12,356 nucleotides of DNA from Rickettsiales bacterium (lineage in GTDB: Bacteria; Pseudomonadota; Alphaproteobacteria; Rickettsiales; Deianiraeaceae), in the NCBI GenBank assembly GCA_947378695.1, contig CANCKZ010000009.1, forward strand, positions 1 to 12,356, read 5' to 3'. Each line of letters begins with the position of its first letter. Position 1 is the stretch's first letter. A program made the position numbers and the translations under genes. The notes beneath the pieces are model-generated. The model was not told where the DNA came from, made no database searches, and worked only from the letters and a program-made list of their open reading frames with translations. This document shows positions 1 to 5,625 of the stretch, piece after piece.

Positions 1-110
1 ATTACGACAAAAAAAACGATATCACGGCTGAGGTTATCAAAGAGCTTGACTCCAAACTTCCAAAAATGAAAATTGAATGGGACGCAAAACAACCTGCAAA
101 AAAGAAGTAG
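1..110 (+). CDS. skp: OmpH/Skp family periplasmic chaperone, C-terminal end (partial)
   Basis: Only the last 35 codons are present (reading frame begins at base 3, stop TAG at 108-110). The visible tail reads YDKKNDITAEVIKELDSKLP followed by a short Lys-rich end (KKK). The pattern 'DIT-x-x-VIK-x-L-x-x-KLP' is the conserved C-terminal end of Skp/OmpH proteins, small periplasmic chaperones that hold unfolded outer-membrane proteins on their way to the BAM complex. The position directly before lpxD (15 bases apart) matches the common bamA-skp-lpxD gene order of Proteobacteria and supports the call. The family assignment rests on a short tail plus context, so it is likely but not certain. Confidence 0.72.
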   Translation, partial: YDKKNDITAEVIKELDSKLPKMKIEWDAKQPAKKK

Positions 111-116
111 TCACAA

Positions 117-121
117 AAGGA
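117..121 (+). promoter_or_regulatory. Shine-Dalgarno sequence of lpxD
   Basis: AAGGA lies four bases before the ATG at 126. It fixes the lpxD start and is one of the very few recognisable Shine-Dalgarno sequences in the window. Confidence 0.6.
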
Positions 122-125
122 ATTT

Positions 126-1112
126 ATGCAAGCAAAAAAATCGATAATCAACAGCGAACTGCTGGAATTAATTGGTGGAACAACGGAAGATTCACGCTTT
201 GCAACGCTTGAACTTTCGTCATTTTCATCAATCACAGATGGCAACTTGCAGTCAATTTCGTTTTTCAACGGCGGTTTTATGTATATCAAAAGCCTTGAAA
301 ATACTCAAATTGGGGCGTGCCTTGTGAGTGAAAAAAATAAGGATAAAATTCCCCCGCAAACCGTTGCAATTGTTGTGAAGGATCCCTACTTTGCTATGGC
401 GAAAATTATTCTTGAATATATTGGCACGGGCGAAAATTTCCCTACTAAATACAAGGATTTTTCCCAAGAAAACCCTGATATTTCCAGTAAAGCGGTTATT
501 TCAGAAAGTGCGATTATTGGCAGGAATGTCAGAATTTTGCCGTTTGCCTACATTGGTGAAAATGTTGAAATTGGCGATAATTGCACAATTCACAGCCATG
601 TTTCCCTTGAAAATTGCACAATTGGCGAGGGTTCAACCGTTCGTTCCGGTGCAAAAATTGGCACTTGTGGTTTTGGTTTTGTGCCAAATTATGTCAACGG
701 TCAGCATTTTCCTATCCCACAAATTGCGAAGGTTATCCTTGGAAACGGCGTTGATATCGGTGCAAATTCCACGCTGGACAGAGGTTTTTTAACCAGCACA
801 AAAGTTGGAGATTTCACAAAAATTGATAACATGGTTCATGTTGGACACGGCAGCGTGATTGGAAAATCGTGCTTTATTGCCGGCGGTGCAATGATTGCAG
901 GTTCCGTTGAAATTGGAAATTTTTGCATGATTGGCGGACTTTCCGCAATTGCCGGCGGCGTAATACTTCCAGACAGAACAAGCGTTATGGGGCATTCTGG
1001 CGTTGCAAGCAGTGTTGATGAAGCGGGGAAAACTCTTTGGGGGATGCCTGCTGTTGATGCAATGCTTTGGAAAAAAATGCACATTTTGGCCGTAAAAAAC
1101 GCAAAAAAATGA
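126..1112 (+). CDS. lpxD: UDP-3-O-(3-hydroxyacyl)glucosamine N-acyltransferase LpxD
   Basis: LpxD adds the second 3-hydroxyacyl chain, carried by ACP, to the 2-amino group of UDP-3-O-acyl-glucosamine, the third step of lipid A synthesis, in the cytosol. The 328-residue protein has the family's usual length and order: an N-terminal uridine-binding domain (about 1-118), a left-handed beta-helix of hexapeptide repeats (about 120-295; e.g. IIGRNV, IGENVEIG, IGDNCTIHSHV), and a C-terminal helix. The helix carries the LpxD signatures GFGFVPN (182-188), IGANSTLDRG (211-220) and IDNMVHVGHGSVIG (233-246); His241 aligns with the catalytic base. The start has an AAGGA ribosome site. It follows the skp-like gene by 15 bases, and its TGA stop overlaps the rsmH ATG, so the three are probably one operon. 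fabZ and lpxA, often next, are absent here. Confidence 0.95.
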   Translation: MQAKKSIINSELLELIGGTTEDSRFATLELSSFSSITDGNLQSISFFNGGFMYIKSLENTQIGACLVSEKNKDKIPPQTVAIVVKDPYFAMAKIILEYIGTGENFPTKYKDFSQENPDISSKAVISESAIIGRNVRILPFAYIGENVEIGDNCTIHSHVSLENCTIGEGSTVRSGAKIGTCGFGFVPNYVNGQHFPIPQIAKVILGNGVDIGANSTLDRGFLTSTKVGDFTKIDNMVHVGHGSVIGKSCFIAGGAMIAGSVEIGNFCMIGGLSAIAGGVILPDRTSVMGHSGVASSVDEAGKTLWGMPAVDAMLWKKMHILAVKNAKK

Positions 1113-2017
1113 CAATTCACAAATCAGTATTGTTAAACGAAGCGATTTCCTCACTTAATATCGTTGACGGCGGCGTTTATGTTGACGCAACATTTGGGGC
1201 GGGAGGCTATACAAAAGAAATTTTACGCCGTGCAAATTGCAGCGTCATCGCATTTGATAGAGACCCAACCGTAATTCCCATCGCAAACGAAATTAAGCAA
1301 CAATTTGGCGAAAGATTCCAGTTTTTCAGCGAAAAATTCAGTGAAATCCCCAATTTTGTGCAAAGTGCGAACGGAATAGTCGCCGATTTTGGCATATCAT
1401 CGATGCATGTTGACAACCCCGAGCGAGGTTTTTCCTTCCAAAAAAACGCACAATTGAACATGCAAATGGGGAAATGTGAAATTTCAGCGTTTGATGTTGT
1501 GAATAATTTTGAGGAAAGCAAAATTGCGGACATAATTTTTCGCTACTCAAACGAACGTCTTGCGAAAAAAATTGCGGGAATGATATACTCCGAACGCAAA
1601 AAACAGCCAATTGAAACCACGCTTGAACTTGCTCAAATCATTTACGAAGCCTACAACCAGCCAAAACACTACAAAATTCACCCTGCGACCAAAACTTTTC
1701 AAGCAATTCGCATTTTTGTCAACAATGAACTTGAAGAAATTGAGCTTTTGCTGGCATCAAGTGCTGAAATTTTGCAAAAAAACGGAGTCCTCGCCTGCGT
1801 TTCATTCCACGAATTGGAGGACAGGTTGGTCAAAAATTTTTTCGAGGAAAACTCCGAAAAAAAGATGAAAAAAAATAAATACGCCCAAGAAGAGGCAATT
1901 TCCAGCGAAAAACCGTTCGAAATTATCACAAAAAAGCCAATTGAACCAAGCGATGCCGAGGTTCGTGAAAACCCGCGGTCTCGCTCAGCGAAATTGCGTG
2001 TTGGTTTGAGGGTTTGA
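1109..2017 (+). CDS. rsmH: 16S rRNA (cytosine(1402)-N(4))-methyltransferase RsmH (MraW)
   Basis: RsmH uses S-adenosylmethionine to methylate N4 of C1402 in 16S rRNA, in the ribosomal P site. From ATG 1109 the protein has 302 residues, near the family norm. Signatures: HKSVLLNEAI (4-13), the SAM-binding YVDATFGAGGYT (24-35), FDRDP (49-53), DFGISSMHVDNPERGFSF (93-110), YKIHPATKTFQAIRIFVNNE (188-207), VSFHELEDRLVK (231-242) and the tail RENPRSRSAKLR (286-297). The frame is open 42 bases further upstream, but the extra residues lie inside lpxD and family members begin with this M-x-x-H-x-(P/S)-V-L-L pattern, so 1109 is chosen; the ATGA overlap with lpxD suggests translational coupling. The usual LDMRM motif reads LNMQM (116-120). 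rsmH normally starts the dcw division cluster; here no division gene follows and the next gene is convergent. Confidence 0.95.
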   Translation: MTIHKSVLLNEAISSLNIVDGGVYVDATFGAGGYTKEILRRANCSVIAFDRDPTVIPIANEIKQQFGERFQFFSEKFSEIPNFVQSANGIVADFGISSMHVDNPERGFSFQKNAQLNMQMGKCEISAFDVVNNFEESKIADIIFRYSNERLAKKIAGMIYSERKKQPIETTLELAQIIYEAYNQPKHYKIHPATKTFQAIRIFVNNELEEIELLLASSAEILQKNGVLACVSFHELEDRLVKNFFEENSEKKMKKNKYAQEEAISSEKPFEIITKKPIEPSDAEVRENPRSRSAKLRVGLRV

Positions 2018-2020
2018 TTA

Positions 2021-2305
2021 TTATAGATTGAAAACCGAAAAATTATGCACAGTTTTTGAGCGTTTGAGTTGAGCTTCATGAGTGCCACCTTGAAGATTTG
2101 CGACACATTCCCTTCTACTGCGCTCAGCTGCCACATCTCGCTCAGCTTTTCGCAAGTCAAAGTAGGTTGACACTGTTAAACGTGATACTCCATTTTGTGT
2201 GTGGTAGTTTACAGTTCCAAGACTTGATTTAGCATCACCTTTCCTCTTCTTCGCCTCCATTTGTGCTGTCGTTTGCATAAAAAAAATAAAAGTTATGTTA
2301 AACAT
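2021..2305 (-). CDS. hypothetical small protein downstream of pheS
   Basis: I do not recognise this 94-residue ORF. It runs in the same direction as pheS, starts 43 bases after the pheS stop, and ends three bases from the convergent rsmH. ATG 2305 is preceded by AAGGTG (2308-2313), a fair ribosome site in a genome where such sites are scarce; the frame is open further upstream into pheS, but without a better start. The N-terminus has a short hydrophobic run (FNITFIFFM) followed by QTTAQ, weakly like an export signal but lacking basic residues at the front. The middle is mixed (TVNYHTQNGVSRLTVSTYF) and the second half is charged with an AERDVAAERSRR stretch predicted helical by eye. Without it, 2018-2348 would be an empty 330-base gap. 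It could be real or a chance ORF in a long 3' region. Confidence 0.42.
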   Translation of the reverse strand: MFNITFIFFMQTTAQMEAKKRKGDAKSSLGTVNYHTQNGVSRLTVSTYFDLRKAERDVAAERSRRECVANLQGGTHEAQLKRSKTVHNFSVFNL

Positions 2306-2307
2306 TA

Positions 2308-2313
2308 CACCTT
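2308..2313 (-). promoter_or_regulatory. possible Shine-Dalgarno sequence of the small ORF after pheS
   Basis: On the minus strand AAGGTG stands two bases (AAGG four bases) before ATG 2305. It is the reason this start is chosen over in-frame upstream codons. Confidence 0.35.
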
Positions 2314-2348
2314 TTTTGAAGCAAACGCAAGAGTTTTCTTGAAAAACC

Positions 2349-3323
2349 CTAAAAACCAAAGTGTTTTTGCCATTGAGGGTTTGACGAAATGCAGTCTCTG
2401 ACATCTGAAATGCCATATTTCAACATTGCAAGGCGTTCAAGACCCATTCCAAAGGCAAATCCTGAGTATTTTTGGTCAATATTACAATTTTTCAGGACAT
2501 TCGCATGAATCATACCGCAACCCATAACCTCTAAAAAGCCGTTGCCTGTGTCAATATCAACCTCAAAAGATGGCTCAGTGAATGGGAAAAAGCTTGAACG
2601 GAAGCGGATTTTTGCCTTGTCATCGTTGAAAAAATGAATGAGGAAGTCCTCCACAATTGTTTTAAGGTGAGCAAGCGAAATGCCCTCTTCCACGCAAACG
2701 CCCTCGGCTTGATGAAACATTGGAATGTGTGTGCGGTCGGAATCGCAACGGTAAGTTTTGCCAATTGAAAGGAAGCGAAACGGCGGATTTTTCGCTTGCA
2801 TTTGACGAATTTGCACAGATGAAGTGTGAGTTCTTAGAAGTTCTTGCGAATTTTCGATGTAGAATGTGTCGTGCATTGCTCTTGCTGGGTGAAGTTCGGG
2901 GAAATTTAGGGCTTCAAAATTGTGGTAGTCGTCTTCAATTTCGGGACCATCCTGCACGGAAAAGCCATATTTTGCAAAAAACGAGTAAATTTCGTTCGCA
3001 ACGAACGATGTTGGGTGAATTGACCCTTTTTCCGTTGCAATTGATGGCGTTGTTATGTCAATTTTCTCATTTTCAAGGGTTTCGTTGATCTGGCGAAGTT
3101 TTATCGCTTGCATTTGTGCTTCAATCACTTCTTCAACGGCGGTTTTAAGTGCATTAAGTTCTTGACCTTTCTGCTTTTTTTCCTCAATTGTAAGGTTTTT
3201 CATGTTTTTGAATTCTTCGGTAATCGTTCCAGATTTCCCCACAAATCCGGCTTTAACATTAAGAAGTTCGTGCAATGTTTGAACTTGTTCAATTTCCAAT
3301 TTCATTTCGTTTAATGTTTTCAT
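2349..3323 (-). CDS. pheS: phenylalanine--tRNA ligase alpha subunit
   Basis: PheS is the catalytic subunit of the alpha2-beta2 class II synthetase that charges tRNA-Phe in the cytosol. The 324-residue protein is slightly short for the family. Residues 1-85 form the Lys/Glu-rich coiled-coil arm that contacts tRNA. The catalytic core follows: HPTSFVANEI (103-112), FSVQDGPEIEDDYHNFEALN (121-140), HPARAMHDTF (145-154), motif 2 region RTHTSSVQIRQM to CDSDRTHIPMFHQAEG (164-208), FFPFTEPSFEVD (245-256), FLEVMGCGMIHANVL (263-277) and motif 3 FGMGLERLAMLKYGISDVRD (291-310). Catalytic elements appear intact; in two conserved positions it differs from the common form (DATH is DRTH; the Trp before LEVMGCGM is Phe). 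It starts 9 bases after the antiporter-like gene and has no visible ribosome site. No pheT is adjacent, although pheS and pheT usually form one operon. Confidence 0.96.
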   Translation of the reverse strand: MKTLNEMKLEIEQVQTLHELLNVKAGFVGKSGTITEEFKNMKNLTIEEKKQKGQELNALKTAVEEVIEAQMQAIKLRQINETLENEKIDITTPSIATEKGSIHPTSFVANEIYSFFAKYGFSVQDGPEIEDDYHNFEALNFPELHPARAMHDTFYIENSQELLRTHTSSVQIRQMQAKNPPFRFLSIGKTYRCDSDRTHIPMFHQAEGVCVEEGISLAHLKTIVEDFLIHFFNDDKAKIRFRSSFFPFTEPSFEVDIDTGNGFLEVMGCGMIHANVLKNCNIDQKYSGFAFGMGLERLAMLKYGISDVRDCISSNPQWQKHFGF

Positions 3324-3332
3324 GGGTGTAAA

Positions 3333-4823
3333 TTAAGATAAATTCTGTAAAAATATTGTTGCAAGTATTTGCGATTTTGCAAGTGTAAAATGTGTAAATA
3401 TTCCAAAAAAAACGCAAATTACCGCAGAAATAATAACGGCAACTTCGCTTGTTGTGGAAAATTTAATCGCAACCTGTGTGTTTATGGAAGCTTGCGGTGC
3501 GTGGCTTGATGTTTTGCTGTGCGAATGTTGTTTTGTGAAGTATATTTGCTGAATTATTTTCCAGAAATATACAATACTCAAAATTGAGCCAACAATGAAA
3601 AAGCCCACAACGGCAAAGCGTTTTTCTTCAATCAGACCTTGAATCATATAGAACTTCGTTACAAAACCTGATGTCAAAGGCAGACCAATCAATCCAGCAC
3701 ACAAAATGCAGAAGCAAATTGCCATGATTTTATTTTTTGCAATGTGTGAAATTGTGGAAATATTGTAGGTTTTCGCCGTGTGATAGACTTGACAAATTAT
3801 TACAAACAAGCCAAATTTACACACAATATTATGCACAATGTGCAAAATTCCACCGGATATCGCCGAAACATTTGGCGTTGTGATTGCAACAAGAACATAA
3901 GCTGATTGTGCCAGCGTTGAATAGGCGAAAATTGTGCGAAGATCTTTTTCCTTAATTGCAATTATTGAAAAAATTACAACAGTTGCAAGGCAAAACGGAG
4001 TGATAATTTTTGATGTGAACAGGATTATATCGTAACTGCCAATGACTCGGTAAAGGAAGAATATGACAAGATAGAGCATTAAACTTGAAGCGATTGAGCC
4101 ATAAAACGGGAGGAAAAAGTTTGGAACCGTTGTGTAAATTTTCTTAACCCAAATGTTAAATGGGAAAATTCCAAGCTTGATAAACGCCGAGACTATTAGG
4201 AACAATGTGGAGATTTTCATCAAAGTGAGGTGGTTGCCGGCTAAAACTATGGGATTCAACTGAATTGTTGTAACATTCAAACTTCCAAAAACGACATAAA
4301 TAATTTCAATCGCAAGAACAATAAAAACCGATGCAACCCCGCCAAGCAAAAGGTATTCCAGCACGAATTTCTTCTTTTGAACATTGGGCGTGCTTGAAAG
4401 GATTAGGTAGAAACAAATGTTGCAAAGTTCGAAGAATATATAGAAATTGAAGATGTCTCGTGATATTGAAAGGATTAGCGATGAGGCTATTGCAATTGTT
4501 ACAAAGCACGATGTATATTTCGTATAAATTGATTCAATATGACGAAGAGTTGAATATGATGTGAACATTCCAATGCCTGCAATAAGGGACAGCATGAAGA
4601 AGGAGATTGAATCAAAACCGTGCTCAATTCCCATTGCCTGCGTGAAATTTCCAAACACGAAGCTTGTGAAATAATTGAGATTGACTTGGGTATAAAGCAA
4701 AATTAACAGCAAAATGGACACAGTTCCCACGGCGTTTATGCGAATTGCTTTGACTCGTGGAAGAATAATTGGCAAAGTTCCACAAAAAAGCAAGGACAAA
4801 ATTAAGATTTCAAGCGTTTGCAT
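3333..4823 (-). CDS. proton/cation-translocating membrane subunit, MrpD/NuoN (ND2/4/5) family
   Basis: This polytopic inner-membrane protein belongs to the family shared by complex I subunits NuoL/M/N and the Mrp antiporter subunits A/D. From ATG 4823 it has 496 residues and about 13-14 hydrophobic segments. The ion-path residues are in place: Glu132 in FELCN, Lys216 in FIKLGIFPFNIW (214-225), DLRTIFAYSTLAQ (294-306), the His/Lys helix GGILHIVHNIVCKFGLF (324-340; His328, His331, Lys336) and Lys390 in LPLTSGFVTKF (381-391). A His-rich loop (QHSHSKTSSHAP) lies at 432-443. The frame is open to a TTG at 4892, but a putative promoter (4837-4865) would sit inside such an extension and family members begin near here, so 4823 is preferred. 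No other nuo or mrp gene is next to it; pheS follows at 9 bases. Whether it serves complex I, an Mrp antiporter or acts alone cannot be told from sequence. Confidence 0.85.
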   Translation of the reverse strand: MQTLEILILSLLFCGTLPIILPRVKAIRINAVGTVSILLLILLYTQVNLNYFTSFVFGNFTQAMGIEHGFDSISFFMLSLIAGIGMFTSYSTLRHIESIYTKYTSCFVTIAIASSLILSISRDIFNFYIFFELCNICFYLILSSTPNVQKKKFVLEYLLLGGVASVFIVLAIEIIYVVFGSLNVTTIQLNPIVLAGNHLTLMKISTLFLIVSAFIKLGIFPFNIWVKKIYTTVPNFFLPFYGSIASSLMLYLVIFFLYRVIGSYDIILFTSKIITPFCLATVVIFSIIAIKEKDLRTIFAYSTLAQSAYVLVAITTPNVSAISGGILHIVHNIVCKFGLFVIICQVYHTAKTYNISTISHIAKNKIMAICFCILCAGLIGLPLTSGFVTKFYMIQGLIEEKRFAVVGFFIVGSILSIVYFWKIIQQIYFTKQHSHSKTSSHAPQASINTQVAIKFSTTSEVAVIISAVICVFFGIFTHFTLAKSQILATIFLQNLS

Positions 4824-4836
4824 TTCGTTTTTCTTC

Positions 4837-4865
4837 AATTTGCGTGCAATAAAATTGATTGTCAA
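4837..4865 (-). promoter_or_regulatory. probable sigma-70 promoter for the MrpD/NuoN-like gene and pheS
   Basis: On the minus strand a perfect TTGACA (4865-4860) is followed after 17 bases by CAAATT (4842-4837), three of six matches to the -10 consensus. The predicted transcript would start only some 7 bases before ATG 4823, which favours that start and would give a nearly leaderless mRNA. Confidence 0.45.
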
Positions 4866-4885
4866 CTTTTTTTGCGAAATTTTAC

Positions 4886-4913
4886 TTGACAATTAAATTT
4901 CCATTGTTTTATT
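4886..4913 (+). promoter_or_regulatory. sigma-70 promoter for tRNA-Gly and purN
   Basis: A perfect -35 TTGACA (4886-4891), a 16-base spacer and TTTATT (4908-4913, four of six) precede the tRNA. Transcription would begin near 4920, about eight bases before the mature tRNA 5' end. It is divergent from the promoter at 4837-4865, with the two -35 boxes about 20 bases apart. Confidence 0.6.
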
Positions 4914-4927
4914 GTGAAAGTAATAAT

Positions 4928-5001
4928 GCGGGTGTAGTTTAGTGGTAGAACTTCAGCCTTCCAAGCTGACCGTGTCGGTTCGATTCCGATCACCCGCTCC
5001 A
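4928..5001 (+). tRNA. tRNA-Gly (anticodon TCC)
   Basis: The 74-base gene folds as a full cloverleaf. The acceptor stem GCGGGTG (4928-4934) pairs with CACCCGC (4991-4997); T at 4998 is the discriminator and CCA (4999-5001) is encoded. The anticodon stem TCAGC/GCTGA encloses loop CTTCCAA, giving anticodon TCC, which reads GGA and GGG glycine codons. The T arm is GTCGG-TTCGATT-CCGAT and the D arm contains AGTGGTAGA. The gene sits between a consensus -35 promoter and purN, whose ATG lies 16 bases after the CCA end, so the two are probably co-transcribed and the tRNA cut out of the purN message. Confidence 0.97.
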
Positions 5002-5017
5002 AAATTTTAAAACCTCA

Positions 5018-5572
5018 ATGAAGAATCTTGCCGTATTTATTTCCGGTTTTGGAAGTAACCTTCAAACTATTGCTGAATTTTGCGAAAAAAATCCCAATCT
5101 TGCAAAAATTCAAGTGGTGATATCCAACAAAAGCGGTGTCAATGGCTTGAAAATTGCCGAATCTTTTGGTATAAAAACCGTTGTAATTCCAACAAAAGGG
5201 CGAAAAATTCACGAGTTCGAACAGGACTGTCAGGCACATATTGAGGGCGTGGATATCCTTTGCCTTGCTGGGTTTATGCGTATTCTTTCGCCAGAATTTA
5301 CGGAAAAATGGCACGGGAAAATGATAAACATTCACCCATCACTTCTGCCGTCATTCAAGGGCGATAACGCCATTGCCGATGCCCTTACCTTTGGAGCAAA
5401 AATTACAGGTTGCACCGTGCATTTTGTTGAAGCGGAAGTTGATTCTGGCAAAATTATTGCACAAGAACCCGTTCGCATCGATGATCTCGAAACACCAACT
5501 TCCTTGCGTGAGAAAATGAAATTCGCCGAAAAAACTGCCTACACAAATGCTTTGAGGGTGTTGAGTAGGTAG
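5018..5572 (+). CDS. purN: phosphoribosylglycinamide formyltransferase (10-formyl-THF dependent)
   Basis: PurN transfers a formyl group from 10-formyltetrahydrofolate to glycinamide ribonucleotide, the third step of purine synthesis, in the cytosol. The 184 residues form one formyltransferase domain. Visible motifs are the phosphate-binding loop FISGFGSNLQ (7-16), CLAGFMRILSPEF (82-94), INIHPSLLPSFKG (103-115) with catalytic Asn104 and His106, and GCTVHFVEAEVDSGKII (131-147) with Asp142, matching the E. coli Asn106/His108/Asp144 set at almost the same numbers. It is slightly shorter than the E. coli enzyme. There is no Shine-Dalgarno before the ATG and only 16 bases separate it from the tRNA-Gly end. 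purM, often its partner, is not here. Its presence indicates at least part of the purine pathway is kept, unlike Rickettsia-type reduced genomes. The next gene is convergent, 53 bases away, with no clear terminator between. Confidence 0.95.
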   Translation: MKNLAVFISGFGSNLQTIAEFCEKNPNLAKIQVVISNKSGVNGLKIAESFGIKTVVIPTKGRKIHEFEQDCQAHIEGVDILCLAGFMRILSPEFTEKWHGKMINIHPSLLPSFKGDNAIADALTFGAKITGCTVHFVEAEVDSGKIIAQEPVRIDDLETPTSLREKMKFAEKTAYTNALRVLSR

Positions 5573-5625
5573 ATTACTTTTGTGATTTTCTTCCTTTTTA
5601 TTGTGGTGGCGGAGTACAATCTGGA

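Noticed and set aside
264..279. 16-base sequence TTCAACGGCGGTTTTA repeated exactly at 3132-3147
   Set aside because: Both copies lie in conserved coding sequence of unrelated genes (lpxD, and antisense in pheS), with no extended similarity. A single chance match is plausible.
391..792. 133-codon + strand frame inside lpxD
   Set aside because: It is a shifted reading of the lpxD hexapeptide repeats, with no independent signals.
1699..2160. 153-codon open frame on the minus strand across the rsmH end
   Set aside because: It is antisense to well-conserved rsmH codons, and overlaps the better-placed small ORF at 2021-2305.
4824..4892. 23-residue N-terminal extension of the MrpD/NuoN-like protein from TTG 4892
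   Set aside because: It starts with TTG, is basic and unlike the family N-terminus, and contains the likely promoter; ATG 4823 is preferred.
4928..5001. tRNA-Gly as an integration (att) site of a mobile element
   Set aside because: No integrase, no duplicated tRNA 3' end and no transfer-type genes are found nearby; the flanks are core genes.
5573..5625. possible bidirectional terminator between purN and the VirB6-like gene
   Set aside because: The region is T-rich on the + strand but I find no stem that would form a hairpin, so no terminator is called. The same holds for the rsmH/small ORF junction.
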